Positions 17,450-26,316 of a stretch of 64,000 bases of DNA are shown piece by piece. The translations under genes were made by a program, and so were the position numbers. Source of the DNA: Thalassolituus maritimus (GTDB lineage: Bacteria > Pseudomonadota > Gammaproteobacteria > Pseudomonadales > Oceanobacteraceae); the NCBI RefSeq assembly GCF_900156675.1, contig NZ_FTOH01000003.1, positions 372,001 through 436,000 of the forward strand. The letters run 5' to 3'. A model generated the notes under the pieces. It was not told the origin of the DNA, did no database searches, and saw nothing but the letters and a program-made list of their open reading frames with translations. The first letter of the stretch is position 1; each line of letters opens with the position of its first letter.

Positions 17450-18805
17450 CTAAAGCGGGGTGTCGAGTATCTTCGTCACCTTGTTCAGAATCTCCTGATA
17501 TTCGTCGTCGGCATCGCTGTCGATGACGAGTCCTCCTCCACCCCAGCATGTTGCTCCATCTTTCCTGGCTTCGATCGTGCGTATCAGTATGTTGAAGTCG
17601 CACTGTCCGCTGTCGTCGATGTAGCCCATAGAACCACAGTAGGCTCCGCGTTCTGCGGGTTCCAGCTCATTGATGATTTCCATGGCGCGTTTCTTCGGTG
17701 CCCCTGTTATCGATCCCCCCGGGAAGGTCGCTTTGATCGCTTCTGTGGCGGGGGTGTTCGCTCTCAGTGTGGCTGTGATGGTGGAAACAAGATGGTGCAC
17801 ATTGGAGTGCGACTCGAGCGTGAATAGCTCCGGGACCGATACGCTTCCGGGTTCTGCGTGGATGCTCAGGTCGTTTCGCAGCAAATCTACGATCATCAGG
17901 TTCTCGGCCTGATTTTTTGGACTCTCTCTTAGTGAAGAGGCGAGGCGATTGTCTTCTGTAGGGTCTGAGTGCCTGGGAGCGGTGCCCTTGATTGGGCGTG
18001 TCTCAAGTAGCAATTCATGAGTGTTGGTGTTGTCGTTGGGTGAGGGGGTGACCTTCAGGAGTCTCTCTGGAGATACGCTGATTATCGTGCGGTCGCTGTC
18101 TTTGAATATGCAGCCGTGAGGTGCATCAAAAGATTCCAGTAGCTCGGAGGGGTCGCCGTCTCTCAGGTCGTCTTTGCAGTAGAAAGGCGTGGCAAGGTTG
18201 ATCTGGTAGCAGTCACCGCTCAATAGGTAATCACGGACTTTTGCAAAGTTCTCCACATACTTCGATTTTGTCTCGCAAGGCGCCCATTTTCTTTGTTTGC
18301 GGGCAGGTACAGCTGCTGTTGAGTGGAAGTTCAAGGCCTTTAGGTAGTTTGACGCTGTATTGGCTGAGATTGGCTCGTAGGCCTGGATGACGCAGTAATC
18401 ACTGTCAGGATCGATCAGAAGTGAAGAGTTGTAGCGTCGGAATATGATTTCGCCCTGGCTGTTCGGATAGTTCAGTAAGCCGATCCAGCCTGCGACAAAG
18501 CCGCTGGTGCTGCAGTCTTTATTTGCTTCTGCTTGTGGAAACCCACTGATGGTATCTGCAATATCGATTGCGAGGACATACTTCGCTTTAAAGTGATCTG
18601 CTTCTGTCAAATTTAAGTAATGGCGTTGCCTGTGTGGAATGGTTAACAAACTGAAGCTGTCCAGTTGCGACAGGTTTTTCAGTATGTTAATGCCGGGTAG
18701 CTCTATTTTGTGGGTGAACATTACAGGCCATTTAGTTGGGTTTGTGGGTGTGTAACTAGTTGAAAAGTAGAGATTTTTCTCGAGATCTTTACCTGTATTA
18801 TACAT
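17450..18805 (-). CDS. pabB: Aminodeoxychorismate synthase component I
   Basis: 451 residues if the ATG at 18805 is used; an ATG at 18721 would give 423, and neither has a clear ribosome site. The chorismate-binding core is complete: SGDCYQINLATPFY, RPIKGTAPRH, SSLRESPKNQAENLMIVDLL, FPGGSITGAPKKRAMEII, ERGAYCGSMGYID and FNILIRTIEA. With a glutaminase partner it makes aminodeoxychorismate for folate; the lyase PabC is encoded at 49560 in this window. Anthranilate synthase component I is the main alternative but fits less well. Confidence 0.9.
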   Translation of the reverse strand: MYNTGKDLEKNLYFSTSYTPTNPTKWPVMFTHKIELPGINILKNLSQLDSFSLLTIPHRQRHYLNLTEADHFKAKYVLAIDIADTISGFPQAEANKDCSTSGFVAGWIGLLNYPNSQGEIIFRRYNSSLLIDPDSDYCVIQAYEPISANTASNYLKALNFHSTAAVPARKQRKWAPCETKSKYVENFAKVRDYLLSGDCYQINLATPFYCKDDLRDGDPSELLESFDAPHGCIFKDSDRTIISVSPERLLKVTPSPNDNTNTHELLLETRPIKGTAPRHSDPTEDNRLASSLRESPKNQAENLMIVDLLRNDLSIHAEPGSVSVPELFTLESHSNVHHLVSTITATLRANTPATEAIKATFPGGSITGAPKKRAMEIINELEPAERGAYCGSMGYIDDSGQCDFNILIRTIEARKDGATCWGGGGLVIDSDADDEYQEILNKVTKILDTPL

Positions 18806-19065
18806 CCAGGACTACTTCGTAACCATTCTCCGTAACTTTGTGTGAAAAAAAAGGGTGGACATCTGCAAATCAACATAATAGATTGGTCGCAAGTCTCGTG
18901 TAGCGGGGCTTAATTCGAAAGCTTGCTGGTAGTTTTAAAGACAGTAAGCAAATTGAAAATCGACCATTCAAGCGGGTGACACCACAAGGTGAAACAAGTA
19001 GGATGGTTAACGGGTAAACTGAAAGACCCGCTGTACTACATAAAAATAATCAGGAGTGTGCACAA

Positions 19066-19860
19066 ATGAAATTCCTCAAGAAAGCTTCTCTGGCTGCATC
19101 TATCGCCGCTGTATCTTTCGCTGCTAACGCTGAGCTGGTAGCAATGGACGAAATGGCAATGGCTGCTGCTACTGGTCAGGCTGGTATCGATCTCGACGTT
19201 ACCCTGACTGGCGCAAACGCAATCTCTATCGGTGAAATTGAGTACACTGATACCAACGAAGACGGTCAGACTTCTGACGGCGGTCGTCTTGCTATTACTG
19301 GTATCAACATTGGTACTCCAAGTGGTTCTATCACTCTGAACCATACAATCGATATCGATGCTGATGGTAACCTGAACATTGCCCAGTCTTCTTACACTGA
19401 AGATCTGCAGATTTCTGTTGCCTCTATCGATACTCGTGCCGCTGGTACTGGTACTGATTCTGCTGCTAACCTGCTGTCTAACCTGTCTCTGGTTATGGAT
19501 GTTGCTCCTTCAACCACAGTTATTGGTTCTAATGCTGCTGGTGATACCACCATCGCTATGGACGGTGCGTTCAAGATCAAATCTGGTTCTGTTGAGCTGC
19601 TGAATGGTGCTATCGGTGTAACCTCTCTGAGCTTCACTGGTTCAGATACTGTAACTGTTGATGGTGTTGATTACACTGATCTGGTTACTACTGATATCGA
19701 TATGACTGCTAACGCTTCTGGCCTTGCTGTTACTATCAACTCTCTTCAGGGTGACCTGAACTTGGGTGGTGTAACAATGGGTGGTTCTACCGTTGGTGAT
19801 ATCGCTGTTAAAAACCTGGCTCTGGCTGGTGCAAGCATTCTGATCTCTGGTCACGACTAA
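19066..19860 (+). CDS. FilA-like secreted protein (DUF6160-type)
   Basis: 264 residues. A signal peptide (MKFLKKASLAASIAAVSFAANA, cleavage near residue 22) is followed by ELVAMDEMAMAAATGQAGI, an N-terminal motif shared by FilA-like proteins of Acinetobacter and relatives, and then a Gly/Ser/Thr/Asp-rich beta-type body with no Cys. AGGAG precedes the ATG by 7-8 bases. Codon use is strongly biased (ctg, ggt, gct), which suggests high expression. It heads a cluster with a C39-like protease, two outer-membrane barrels and a FilE-like protein, and is cut off from them by a terminator. Function is not established. Confidence 0.75.
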   Translation: MKFLKKASLAASIAAVSFAANAELVAMDEMAMAAATGQAGIDLDVTLTGANAISIGEIEYTDTNEDGQTSDGGRLAITGINIGTPSGSITLNHTIDIDADGNLNIAQSSYTEDLQISVASIDTRAAGTGTDSAANLLSNLSLVMDVAPSTTVIGSNAAGDTTIAMDGAFKIKSGSVELLNGAIGVTSLSFTGSDTVTVDGVDYTDLVTTDIDMTANASGLAVTINSLQGDLNLGGVTMGGSTVGDIAVKNLALAGASILISGHD

Positions 19861-19880
19861 GATTAGAATTGCTTGATGAA

Positions 19881-19905
19881 AAGCCCGCTTCGGCGGGCTT
19901 TTTTG
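19881..19905 (+). terminator. Rho-independent terminator after the FilA-like gene
   Basis: 8-bp stem (aagcccgc / gcgggctt) with a stable ttcg tetraloop and a T run. It separates the first gene from the rest of the cluster, so partial read-through or a second promoter is needed downstream. Confidence 0.9.
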
Positions 19906-20046
19906 TGTCCGCTGGAAGTGAAAAAGATCTAAAAAACCTGATTTATCAGTGAATTATACTTGGTCGGGCTAAATTGTTTCTGTAACATAGGATAACGATA
20001 CGAATTATAATAAAAAAACAAAGGGGGAGGCCGAGGCCTTAGAATC

Positions 20047-20988
20047 GTGCTGATTATTCTCTTAGGATCTGTTATCGGATTCGCCATGGCGCATGAGCTT
20101 GCCATTGTGAATGAGCGAGAGCAGGGGGACACCGTGGTCCGCGTGGCCGTCGGTGAAGACTATCAGGAAGATATGGTAGTTAATGTTGAACCTCTCGCTG
20201 CTAAAAAATTCAAAAACGTTGTGCGCCAGGCGTACGATTACTCTTGTGGTTCCGCTGCCTTGACCACGCTTCTCGACTTCTATCTTGGCCGGAATTTCCA
20301 GGAACGTCAGGTTATGGAAGGTTTGCTGCGATTCGGTGAGACTGAACGAATCGTAGAGCGTCGGGGTTTTTCAATGTTAGACATGAAGCGCTTAGTTACG
20401 GCGCTCGGTCATCCATCAGGAGGGTTCAAGGCGGAAGCATCCGACCTTGAAACTTTAGATCACCCAGCTATCGCACCGATTCAGTATGCGGGATTTAAAC
20501 ATTTTGTTGTTATCCGCACGGTGTACGATGGCCGGGTTTACGTTGCCGACCCTGCATTGGGCAACATCTCTTTTACTCTTCATCGTTTTCTCGAAGTCTG
20601 GGATAACAACGTTCTCTTTATAGTGTTTCCGAACGGCCACAAACCTGCGAGCGGCCTTGAGCTGCACGAAGAAGATATGCGTTTTGTTTCAGACCATATT
20701 ATTGCTGAAAACGCGTTTAAAGAATTTCCAATGTTGCATGTTAAGTCTGAGCACCAGCTGCAGAACGCAATTTATGCTTCATTTAATAACGCCGAATACG
20801 AATACCGCCTGAAGGTCGATGAAAATGGCGATGCCGTCGTGGGGGATGACGGCTCATTTGTATTTGAAACTGACATTAAAACTGCTGAAGACGGCGGTGA
20901 CCCGGATAAGTTTAATATCCTTGTTACCGATGGCCTTGTCGAAGAAGGGCAAGGTATTAACAAGTCTCTCCGTTACAGAAGAAAATAA
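20047..20988 (+). CDS. C39-like cysteine peptidase, secreted (fil cluster)
   Basis: 313 residues from a GTG. The N-terminus LIILLGSVIGFAMA looks like a signal peptide, though it lacks basic residues and the nearest GGGGGAGG is 16 bases upstream, so the start is uncertain. The papain-like domain has Gln61, Cys67 (YDYSCGSAALTTLLDFYLG), His152 (GFKHFVVIRT) and Asp168 (YVADPALG), a complete C39-type triad. C39 domains cut double-glycine leaders, but this one has no ABC transporter, so a periplasmic maturation role in the cluster is inferred. Confidence 0.8.
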   Translation: MLIILLGSVIGFAMAHELAIVNEREQGDTVVRVAVGEDYQEDMVVNVEPLAAKKFKNVVRQAYDYSCGSAALTTLLDFYLGRNFQERQVMEGLLRFGETERIVERRGFSMLDMKRLVTALGHPSGGFKAEASDLETLDHPAIAPIQYAGFKHFVVIRTVYDGRVYVADPALGNISFTLHRFLEVWDNNVLFIVFPNGHKPASGLELHEEDMRFVSDHIIAENAFKEFPMLHVKSEHQLQNAIYASFNNAEYEYRLKVDENGDAVVGDDGSFVFETDIKTAEDGGDPDKFNILVTDGLVEEGQGINKSLRYRRK

Positions 20989-21006
20989 TAAAAGGTAAGC
21001 AGAATC

Positions 21007-22038
21007 ATGAAACGCTCCGGAATTTTATCGCTGACTTTGTTGCTGGCTGCTGTGAATGGCGCTTACGCAGATACCGCTGAGGATATGGACAAAGCTCGTG
21101 AAGCACTGTCTAAACAGGATAGTGATGCTGATACTGAAAAGGCGCTTGAGGAAGTGTTTGAAGCGGCAGAGAAAAACTATTCTTTGCTGAAAAAGGGCGG
21201 GATGTCTCTCAATTATAACTTCGACTACAGCTACTATGGCGACCAGCGCATAGATCTTAATGTTGAGGACTCTCGCGTTCGTAGTGTGGATGTGAGTCCC
21301 GTTGCCAGTCATTCATTTACCAATAGCTTTGCCTTTGATTACGGCCTGTTTAACAACCTGACGCTGGGCGTTCGCCTGCCTTTAGTTTCCAAGTTTGAAA
21401 CGCAGGACGAGCTTTCTGGTTATGGTGTTGGTGATATCAGTGGTACCGTGCGTTGGCAGCCGGCTGAATATATTCCGGGTAAAGCATCAAGAACGTATTT
21501 TGGTTCTCTCCGTGTTCCTACCGGTCAATCTCCATATGAGATTGACGAGAATGAAGCCTTATCTACCGGGTCCGGCACTTTTGGTTTAAGTGGCGGCTTG
21601 AGTACTTCTAAAGTTCTTGATCCGGTTGTTCTGTTTGGCTCTTTGTCGGCGGGGTATGACCTTCCAGCGACGGATCTTAATCAGGTTCGCGGTGATCAGC
21701 TGCTTCAGGAAGTAAATAATAAGGGTAATATCTCAGCCTCAATGGGTTTTGCCTACTCGCTTTCATACGATGTTTCTCTGAGTGCTTCATTCCAGGGTTC
21801 GTACTCTATGGGCAGTGAGTTTGTCCTGTACCGCCCTTCAACAGGACAGGAAACGCGTTCAGAAACCACTGGCCAGATGACTGGTATTATGAACTTTGCG
21901 CTAGGCGTACGGGTTTCTCCTAAAACGATCGCAAACGTAAACGTCGGCTTTGGTATGACGGAGCTTTCTCCTGATATCCTGCTGGGACTGTCATTGCCTA
22001 TTGATATTGAAGGTGCGAAGCCTTCAGAGGGCAACTAA
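21007..22038 (+). CDS. Outer-membrane beta-barrel protein of the fil cluster
   Basis: 343 residues. Signal peptide MKRSGILSLTLLLAAVNGAYA; a short helical, charged segment (25-65, possibly coiled); then alternating beta strands with aromatic girdles (SLNYNFDYSYYGD, LGVRLPLVSKF, GVGDISGTVRWQP, SLRVPTGQSP) typical of MetA-pathway/transporter-type barrels, ending in an amphipathic strand. It lies 18 bp after the protease gene and 6 bp before a possible start of the FadL-type gene. The substrate is unknown. Confidence 0.75.
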   Translation: MKRSGILSLTLLLAAVNGAYADTAEDMDKAREALSKQDSDADTEKALEEVFEAAEKNYSLLKKGGMSLNYNFDYSYYGDQRIDLNVEDSRVRSVDVSPVASHSFTNSFAFDYGLFNNLTLGVRLPLVSKFETQDELSGYGVGDISGTVRWQPAEYIPGKASRTYFGSLRVPTGQSPYEIDENEALSTGSGTFGLSGGLSTSKVLDPVVLFGSLSAGYDLPATDLNQVRGDQLLQEVNNKGNISASMGFAYSLSYDVSLSASFQGSYSMGSEFVLYRPSTGQETRSETTGQMTGIMNFALGVRVSPKTIANVNVGFGMTELSPDILLGLSLPIDIEGAKPSEGN

Positions 22039-22089
22039 TCAGTCATGACTGATAAAACGATAATAAATAACAGTTTGTGGCGGTTTAAT

Positions 22090-23736
22090 ATGCGGAAGTT
22101 AGCGCTGTTAGCGATGCTGGTTCCGGGGGTGGCGAATGCTGAGCTCCTGCAGAACCTCTTTATCGACAACAAAGCCATGTCCCTTGGGAATGCTGTAACA
22201 GCAGACCCTACGGGGATCATGGATATTCACTTTAATCCTGCTGGTTTAACAAAGCTTGATGGTCGTCAGTTCCAGCTGCAGTTTCATAATATCATCCTGA
22301 ATTCAGAGGCTGAGTTTAGTCTTCCGGATGATTTTGATTCTAGTGAAGCAGGTCTGTTGGACCCTTCGAAAGACCCTGTGCTTAACGAAGGTAAGAGTAA
22401 GGCGCACGTCGCTGCCTATTTCCCAGGAATAGGTAGGCAGGGCATTCCTTTGCCGATAATTGCGCTTCCGACAGCTGGTATTTCGATTAAGCCGCCGGGT
22501 TCTAAGTTTACTTTTGCGAATGCGGTGTATGCCCCTATGGCGGCGGGCTTCTCTAAGGGAGATGATGATCCCGGTCGCTATCAGGCCAAAGAAGTAGCTA
22601 TTCAGCGCTTAACTTATTTGTCACCTTCTTTTGGCTATCAGGTGAATGACCAATTTTCTGTTGGTGCTGGTTTGCTGTTCTCTCATCAGGCAGTATCGCT
22701 TGAGCAGGAGTTGAGAGCGCCAAACGTTCTCGTAGGTGTGCTGGAAGAGCTTCAGAATGCCTTCGGCTGCCTTGATCCAGATCCTGAGACGGGCGAAATT
22801 GAAAGGAATGACCCTCTCGCGCCTTTCATTACCCTGTGTGGTGGTGACGTTGGGCCATATGATGATATCGGTACACTAGATATCACTATGACTGAATCTC
22901 TTTCTCCGTCCTTTAATCTTGGTATGTTGTGGGAACCAAACGGCTGGTTTAAGTTTGGCATGTCCTATCAAAGTGAGGCAAATACCAAGCTGACGGGCGA
23001 CTACGAGCTTGAGTACACGGATGACTTCGCTGACTTCTTCCGTACATTTAACTCGTCGATTATTGGTGCGGTTACAGGTGCGATCTTCTCCTTTCCTCAG
23101 GGGCAGACATACGAATCAGGTCATGTTACTTCTGAGTTGACCTATCCTCAGCATTTTCAGGCAGGTGTGAAATTTAAGTATTTTGATATTTTTCACTTCA
23201 ACCTGGATGCGGGCTGGACTGATTTTGATGAGTGGGACAGCCTGGATATTCAGTTTGACCGTCAGGTAAGCTTCCTTTCTACTGCTAAAATTCTGTCTCC
23301 AGATCTGGTGACTGATACCACATTAGAAATGCCTCTGAATTTCCGCAGTGTCTGGACGTATAATATTGGTATGGCAATGGATCTTAACTCACGTATTCAG
23401 TTGCGTGCTGGTTTTGAACCTCGCCATAGCTCAATTCCGAAGGACTCCCGTAGCTTGCAGGCGCCTATTGGTTTCATGCGTATGTATGCGGTGGGTTTGG
23501 GTTATCAGTGGGATCTTGATACGACCATCGACCTGTCGATGAGCTTTATGAAGTCAGTTGAGCATATCAAGGCAGACCCGCAGGACGCGAGTTCTAATAA
23601 TGAGTATCCAAATTCAAGTAATTCCCTTAACCGTAACTGTCTTACATGTGTAGTTACCAACCCTTACCCGGGCCTCGATGTCGACACCAAGCTGACTATT
23701 GGCCACGCGGGTATCAGTTTCCGGACCAAGTTCTGA
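22090..23736 (+). CDS. OmpP1/FadL-type outer-membrane porin
   Basis: 548 residues from the ATG at 22090, which gives a clean signal peptide (MRKLALLAMLVPGVANA); an ATG at 22045 would add 15 residues before it. Family marks include AMSLGNAVTADPTGIMDIHFNPAGL near the mature N-terminus, the barrel strands, WEPNGWFKFGMSYQSEA and a C-terminal HAGISFRTKF with terminal Phe. FadL proteins let hydrophobic molecules such as long-chain fatty acids through the outer membrane. The Acinetobacter fil cluster has a similar set. The stop overlaps the next gene's presumed start (CTGA). Confidence 0.85.
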   Translation: MRKLALLAMLVPGVANAELLQNLFIDNKAMSLGNAVTADPTGIMDIHFNPAGLTKLDGRQFQLQFHNIILNSEAEFSLPDDFDSSEAGLLDPSKDPVLNEGKSKAHVAAYFPGIGRQGIPLPIIALPTAGISIKPPGSKFTFANAVYAPMAAGFSKGDDDPGRYQAKEVAIQRLTYLSPSFGYQVNDQFSVGAGLLFSHQAVSLEQELRAPNVLVGVLEELQNAFGCLDPDPETGEIERNDPLAPFITLCGGDVGPYDDIGTLDITMTESLSPSFNLGMLWEPNGWFKFGMSYQSEANTKLTGDYELEYTDDFADFFRTFNSSIIGAVTGAIFSFPQGQTYESGHVTSELTYPQHFQAGVKFKYFDIFHFNLDAGWTDFDEWDSLDIQFDRQVSFLSTAKILSPDLVTDTTLEMPLNFRSVWTYNIGMAMDLNSRIQLRAGFEPRHSSIPKDSRSLQAPIGFMRMYAVGLGYQWDLDTTIDLSMSFMKSVEHIKADPQDASSNNEYPNSSNSLNRNCLTCVVTNPYPGLDVDTKLTIGHAGISFRTKF

Positions 23737-24542
23737 GACTCATATTCCTCCTGATTCTGTCGTCAGTCGCTATGGCTGACGGCAGTTATTACACCTGGGT
23801 TGATGCTCAGGGGCGTATTCATAACGTTCCCCTTAAACCTGGGGAGGAGGAGCCTCCAACGCAGCCTCCAGGCGACGAAAATGACTACCAGACGGAGGAG
23901 GAAGTTCAGGAAAAGCTTCGCCAGTACGATGAGGATAATCCTGCCTTTTACGTGATCGTAGAGCCAGATGGGCGTGTCCGCACGGAAACATACGACGCTG
24001 AAGCTGAACAAGAAGCCGCTGCTGAGACCATTGTGAGCGATGACGAGGTCATTATTGGCTGGGATCCTATGCTTGCTCCACCATTTAGGGTCGAACAGCA
24101 AATGACACAGGGAGCGTGCTGCGAAGCGTTTGCCGACCAGTTTGTTGAAGCCCCTAAGCAATTTAAGTCGGTGCAGCTGTTTGACCCTGTCAGATATCGC
24201 TCGTTCCCTACCTCGCAGGGAAATCACACAGCCTGGTACTTTCACATAGGAAAGCCTCCTAAAGCGAGCTCTGGGCGTCGATTCCTCATGCTGAGGCTTC
24301 GCGGCGCTCCTGCCGAGGCCAGCTTGATCTCGCTAAACTCAGACCTCAAGCCTCTGTACTACTCGCGACGTTTGCCGCTCAATGCTGTTCCGGAGAGCTG
24401 GCACAGTGTTGGTTATCAGGAGGCAAGGGTGCTGGTTGAAGATAAGGAAGTTGAGGGTTTCATTCTTTATCTCGATATGAAGCCCGCGGAAGATATGTCG
24501 CTGGAGATTCGTTGGGCTGATGGCTACGTACCGTTTCAGTAA
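23733..24542 (+). CDS. FilE-like secreted protein, probable CTG start
   Basis: About 269 residues. No ATG, GTG or TTG lies between the end of the FadL-type gene and the signal peptide, but a CTG overlapping the porin stop (CTGA) would give MRLIFLLILSSVAMA, an ideal signal sequence. The mature part has paired motifs YYTWVDAQGRIHNVP and FYVIVEPDGRVRTE, of the DUF4124-like/FilE type, an acidic middle, Cys-Cys in QGACCEAF and a C-terminal domain with LMLRLRGAP. It probably works at the cell surface with the barrel proteins upstream. Function is not established. Confidence 0.7.
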   Translation: MRLIFLLILSSVAMADGSYYTWVDAQGRIHNVPLKPGEEEPPTQPPGDENDYQTEEEVQEKLRQYDEDNPAFYVIVEPDGRVRTETYDAEAEQEAAAETIVSDDEVIIGWDPMLAPPFRVEQQMTQGACCEAFADQFVEAPKQFKSVQLFDPVRYRSFPTSQGNHTAWYFHIGKPPKASSGRRFLMLRLRGAPAEASLISLNSDLKPLYYSRRLPLNAVPESWHSVGYQEARVLVEDKEVEGFILYLDMKPAEDMSLEIRWADGYVPFQ

Positions 24543-25365
24543 AACCCTCGACAGCTCTGTCATCACATCTACGCTCGTCACCTTTGAAGAAAGTCGGATT
24601 AGTGGAGTTGGTGTCCCGCGGCGTCTTGTTTTGCTTCATGGAGCCGGCCTCGCTAGGGACCTGACCTGGCGGCTTGTGGTGAACTATCTGACAGAATGGG
24701 ATGAAGTACTAATTCCCGACCTGCCGGGAATGGGGGATTCTCTTTGGGTTGATGCAGAGTCTGCGGGCTTTGATGAATACCTGGCTGCTGTCGCAGAATT
24801 CCTTCGGTGTCAGGGGTGGAATCAGTTTGACCTTGTCGGGTATTCCTTTGGTGGTCTTTTAGCAATGCACCTTGCGGAGCTGAGAGGTGTGCAATTTGAG
24901 GTGCAGCGACTTGGTTTGATTGAGCCTGCGGCCTTGTTGGCGAGTAATCCAGAGCTTTTGATGCATCGGGCTGAAGAGTATGGCGACCAGGCTGAATTGC
25001 TGATGTCAGGTAAGGCTGATGCTGTGCTCGGTTTTCTGGATACTGTGTCCCCTTTTCGCGATAAAACGGGTGACGACCTGGTTGTGCGACGCTTGTCGGA
25101 AAACCTGGCTGGGCTTGGCTATGGTGTCAGGGCGGTTAGCCAGGCGTTGAGTCAGTATTCGGGTCATTATGCTAACTGGACTTCACCAGTCCCAGGTATG
25201 AGCCTCATCGGAGGCCTGTCTCCTGAATCAATGCGTGTACGTCATAAAAGACTGATGGCTGAATCTCCGACGTGGGTGTTGCACGAAGTTCCGCGTGCAG
25301 ATCATGGCGTTGTTTATTCCAGGCCGAAGCAAGTGGCTTCGGCGATCAATGCACTACGTGCTTGA
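24520..25365 (+). CDS. Alpha/beta hydrolase
   Basis: 281 residues; the first 23 bp overlap the FilE-like gene, so it belongs to the same transcript. Fold marks: oxyanion LLHGAGLARDLTW, the nucleophile elbow GYSFGG, and the catalytic His in RADHGVVYS near the C-terminus. No signal peptide, so cytoplasmic. The substrate cannot be predicted. Overlap with a cluster holding a FadL-type porin makes an ester or lipid substrate plausible, but that is only inference. Confidence 0.82.
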   Translation: MATYRFSKTLDSSVITSTLVTFEESRISGVGVPRRLVLLHGAGLARDLTWRLVVNYLTEWDEVLIPDLPGMGDSLWVDAESAGFDEYLAAVAEFLRCQGWNQFDLVGYSFGGLLAMHLAELRGVQFEVQRLGLIEPAALLASNPELLMHRAEEYGDQAELLMSGKADAVLGFLDTVSPFRDKTGDDLVVRRLSENLAGLGYGVRAVSQALSQYSGHYANWTSPVPGMSLIGGLSPESMRVRHKRLMAESPTWVLHEVPRADHGVVYSRPKQVASAINALRA

Positions 25366-25368
25366 ATA

Positions 25369-26187
25369 TCAGTCGAGAGAACGCTTCAGCCCAGTTGAAT
25401 CGAGGATTCGAGTTGATATTTCCTCGATCGATTTGTCGGTTGTGCTGATGTAAGGAATGTTCTCCCGCTCGTACAGAAACTCCACTTCGTCTACTTCGTG
25501 GTAGCACTGCTTAAGTGATGCGTATCTACTGTTAGCTTTTCGTTCTGTGCGGATCGCTGAGAGACGCTCCGGGTCAATCGTTAACCCGAATATCTTATGT
25601 TTGTGTTTCTGCAGGCTGTCAGGCAAGCGCAGATCAAGCATATCTTCTTCTGTCAGCGGGTAGTTCGCCGCCTTAATGCCGAATTGCATAGCAAGATAGA
25701 GGCAGGTCGGAGTTTTGCCAGACCGGGAAACGCCAACGAGTATGACGTCAGCATCCTCGTAGTGGCGGGTGCGTGCGCCATCATCATTGTCGAGGGCAAA
25801 ATTGACTGCGTCTATGCGGTTCAGGTAGCGCGTACTGTCCGCAGGGGAGTGTGACTTGCCGACCGAGTACGAGCTTTCAGTCGCTAACTCCTGCTCCAGT
25901 GGATGCAGAAACGCCTCAAAAATGTCGACCTTAAATGCATCCGCGGTGTCGATGATGGAACGGATGTTCTTGTCGACAATCGTATCGAAGAGAATGGCGG
26001 GTGCGCCGGAGTCCTTTGCGGCCTGATTGATTTTGGCCACTGCGTTGTTAGCCTTCTCAGTCGAATCAATGTATGGCAGTGTTACACGCGTAAACTGAAG
26101 CTTGTCGAATTGGGCTAGCAAGGCATTGCCTAATGTTTCGGCCGTGATTCCTGTACCGTCAGATATAAAATAGGCAAAGCGCTTCAT
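25369..26187 (-). CDS. ppsR: Phosphoenolpyruvate synthase regulatory protein (kinase/pyrophosphorylase)
   Basis: 272 residues. Start [20 protein letters not shown] and the P-loop-like [19 protein letters not shown] are signatures of DUF299 bifunctional kinases/pyrophosphorylases. PpsR inactivates PEP synthase by ADP-dependent phosphorylation of a Thr beside the catalytic His and reverses it with phosphate. Divergent from ppsA, its target, which is the usual layout. The 3' end converges with the hydrolase gene, 3 bp apart. Confidence 0.95.
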   Translation of the reverse strand: MKRFAYFISDGTGITAETLGNALLAQFDKLQFTRVTLPYIDSTEKANNAVAKINQAAKDSGAPAILFDTIVDKNIRSIIDTADAFKVDIFEAFLHPLEQELATESSYSVGKSHSPADSTRYLNRIDAVNFALDNDDGARTRHYEDADVILVGVSRSGKTPTCLYLAMQFGIKAANYPLTEEDMLDLRLPDSLQKHKHKIFGLTIDPERLSAIRTERKANSRYASLKQCYHEVDEVEFLYERENIPYISTTDKSIEEISTRILDSTGLKRSLD

Positions 26188-26316
26188 ATGGTAATTTTTC
26201 CTGCGTCCACTTAGTATTACGTGCCTGACGGAGTTCCGCAGACGCAGGCAACTATAGGTGATTCATGCGAATCACCCAAGCGTAAAATTGAATCATCAGC
26301 ACGAAGGAGAGTTTCC

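Noticed and set aside
18806-19065. Searched for a tRNA or other RNA gene before the FilA-like gene
   Set aside because: No cloverleaf, no TTC loop and no CCA end; the stretch is probably promoter and leader, but I cannot place -35/-10 boxes with confidence.
26221-26316. Upstream GTG extension of ppsA
   Set aside because: The extra 32 residues are not typical of the family and the TTG at 26317 has a strong AAGGAGAG at the right distance.
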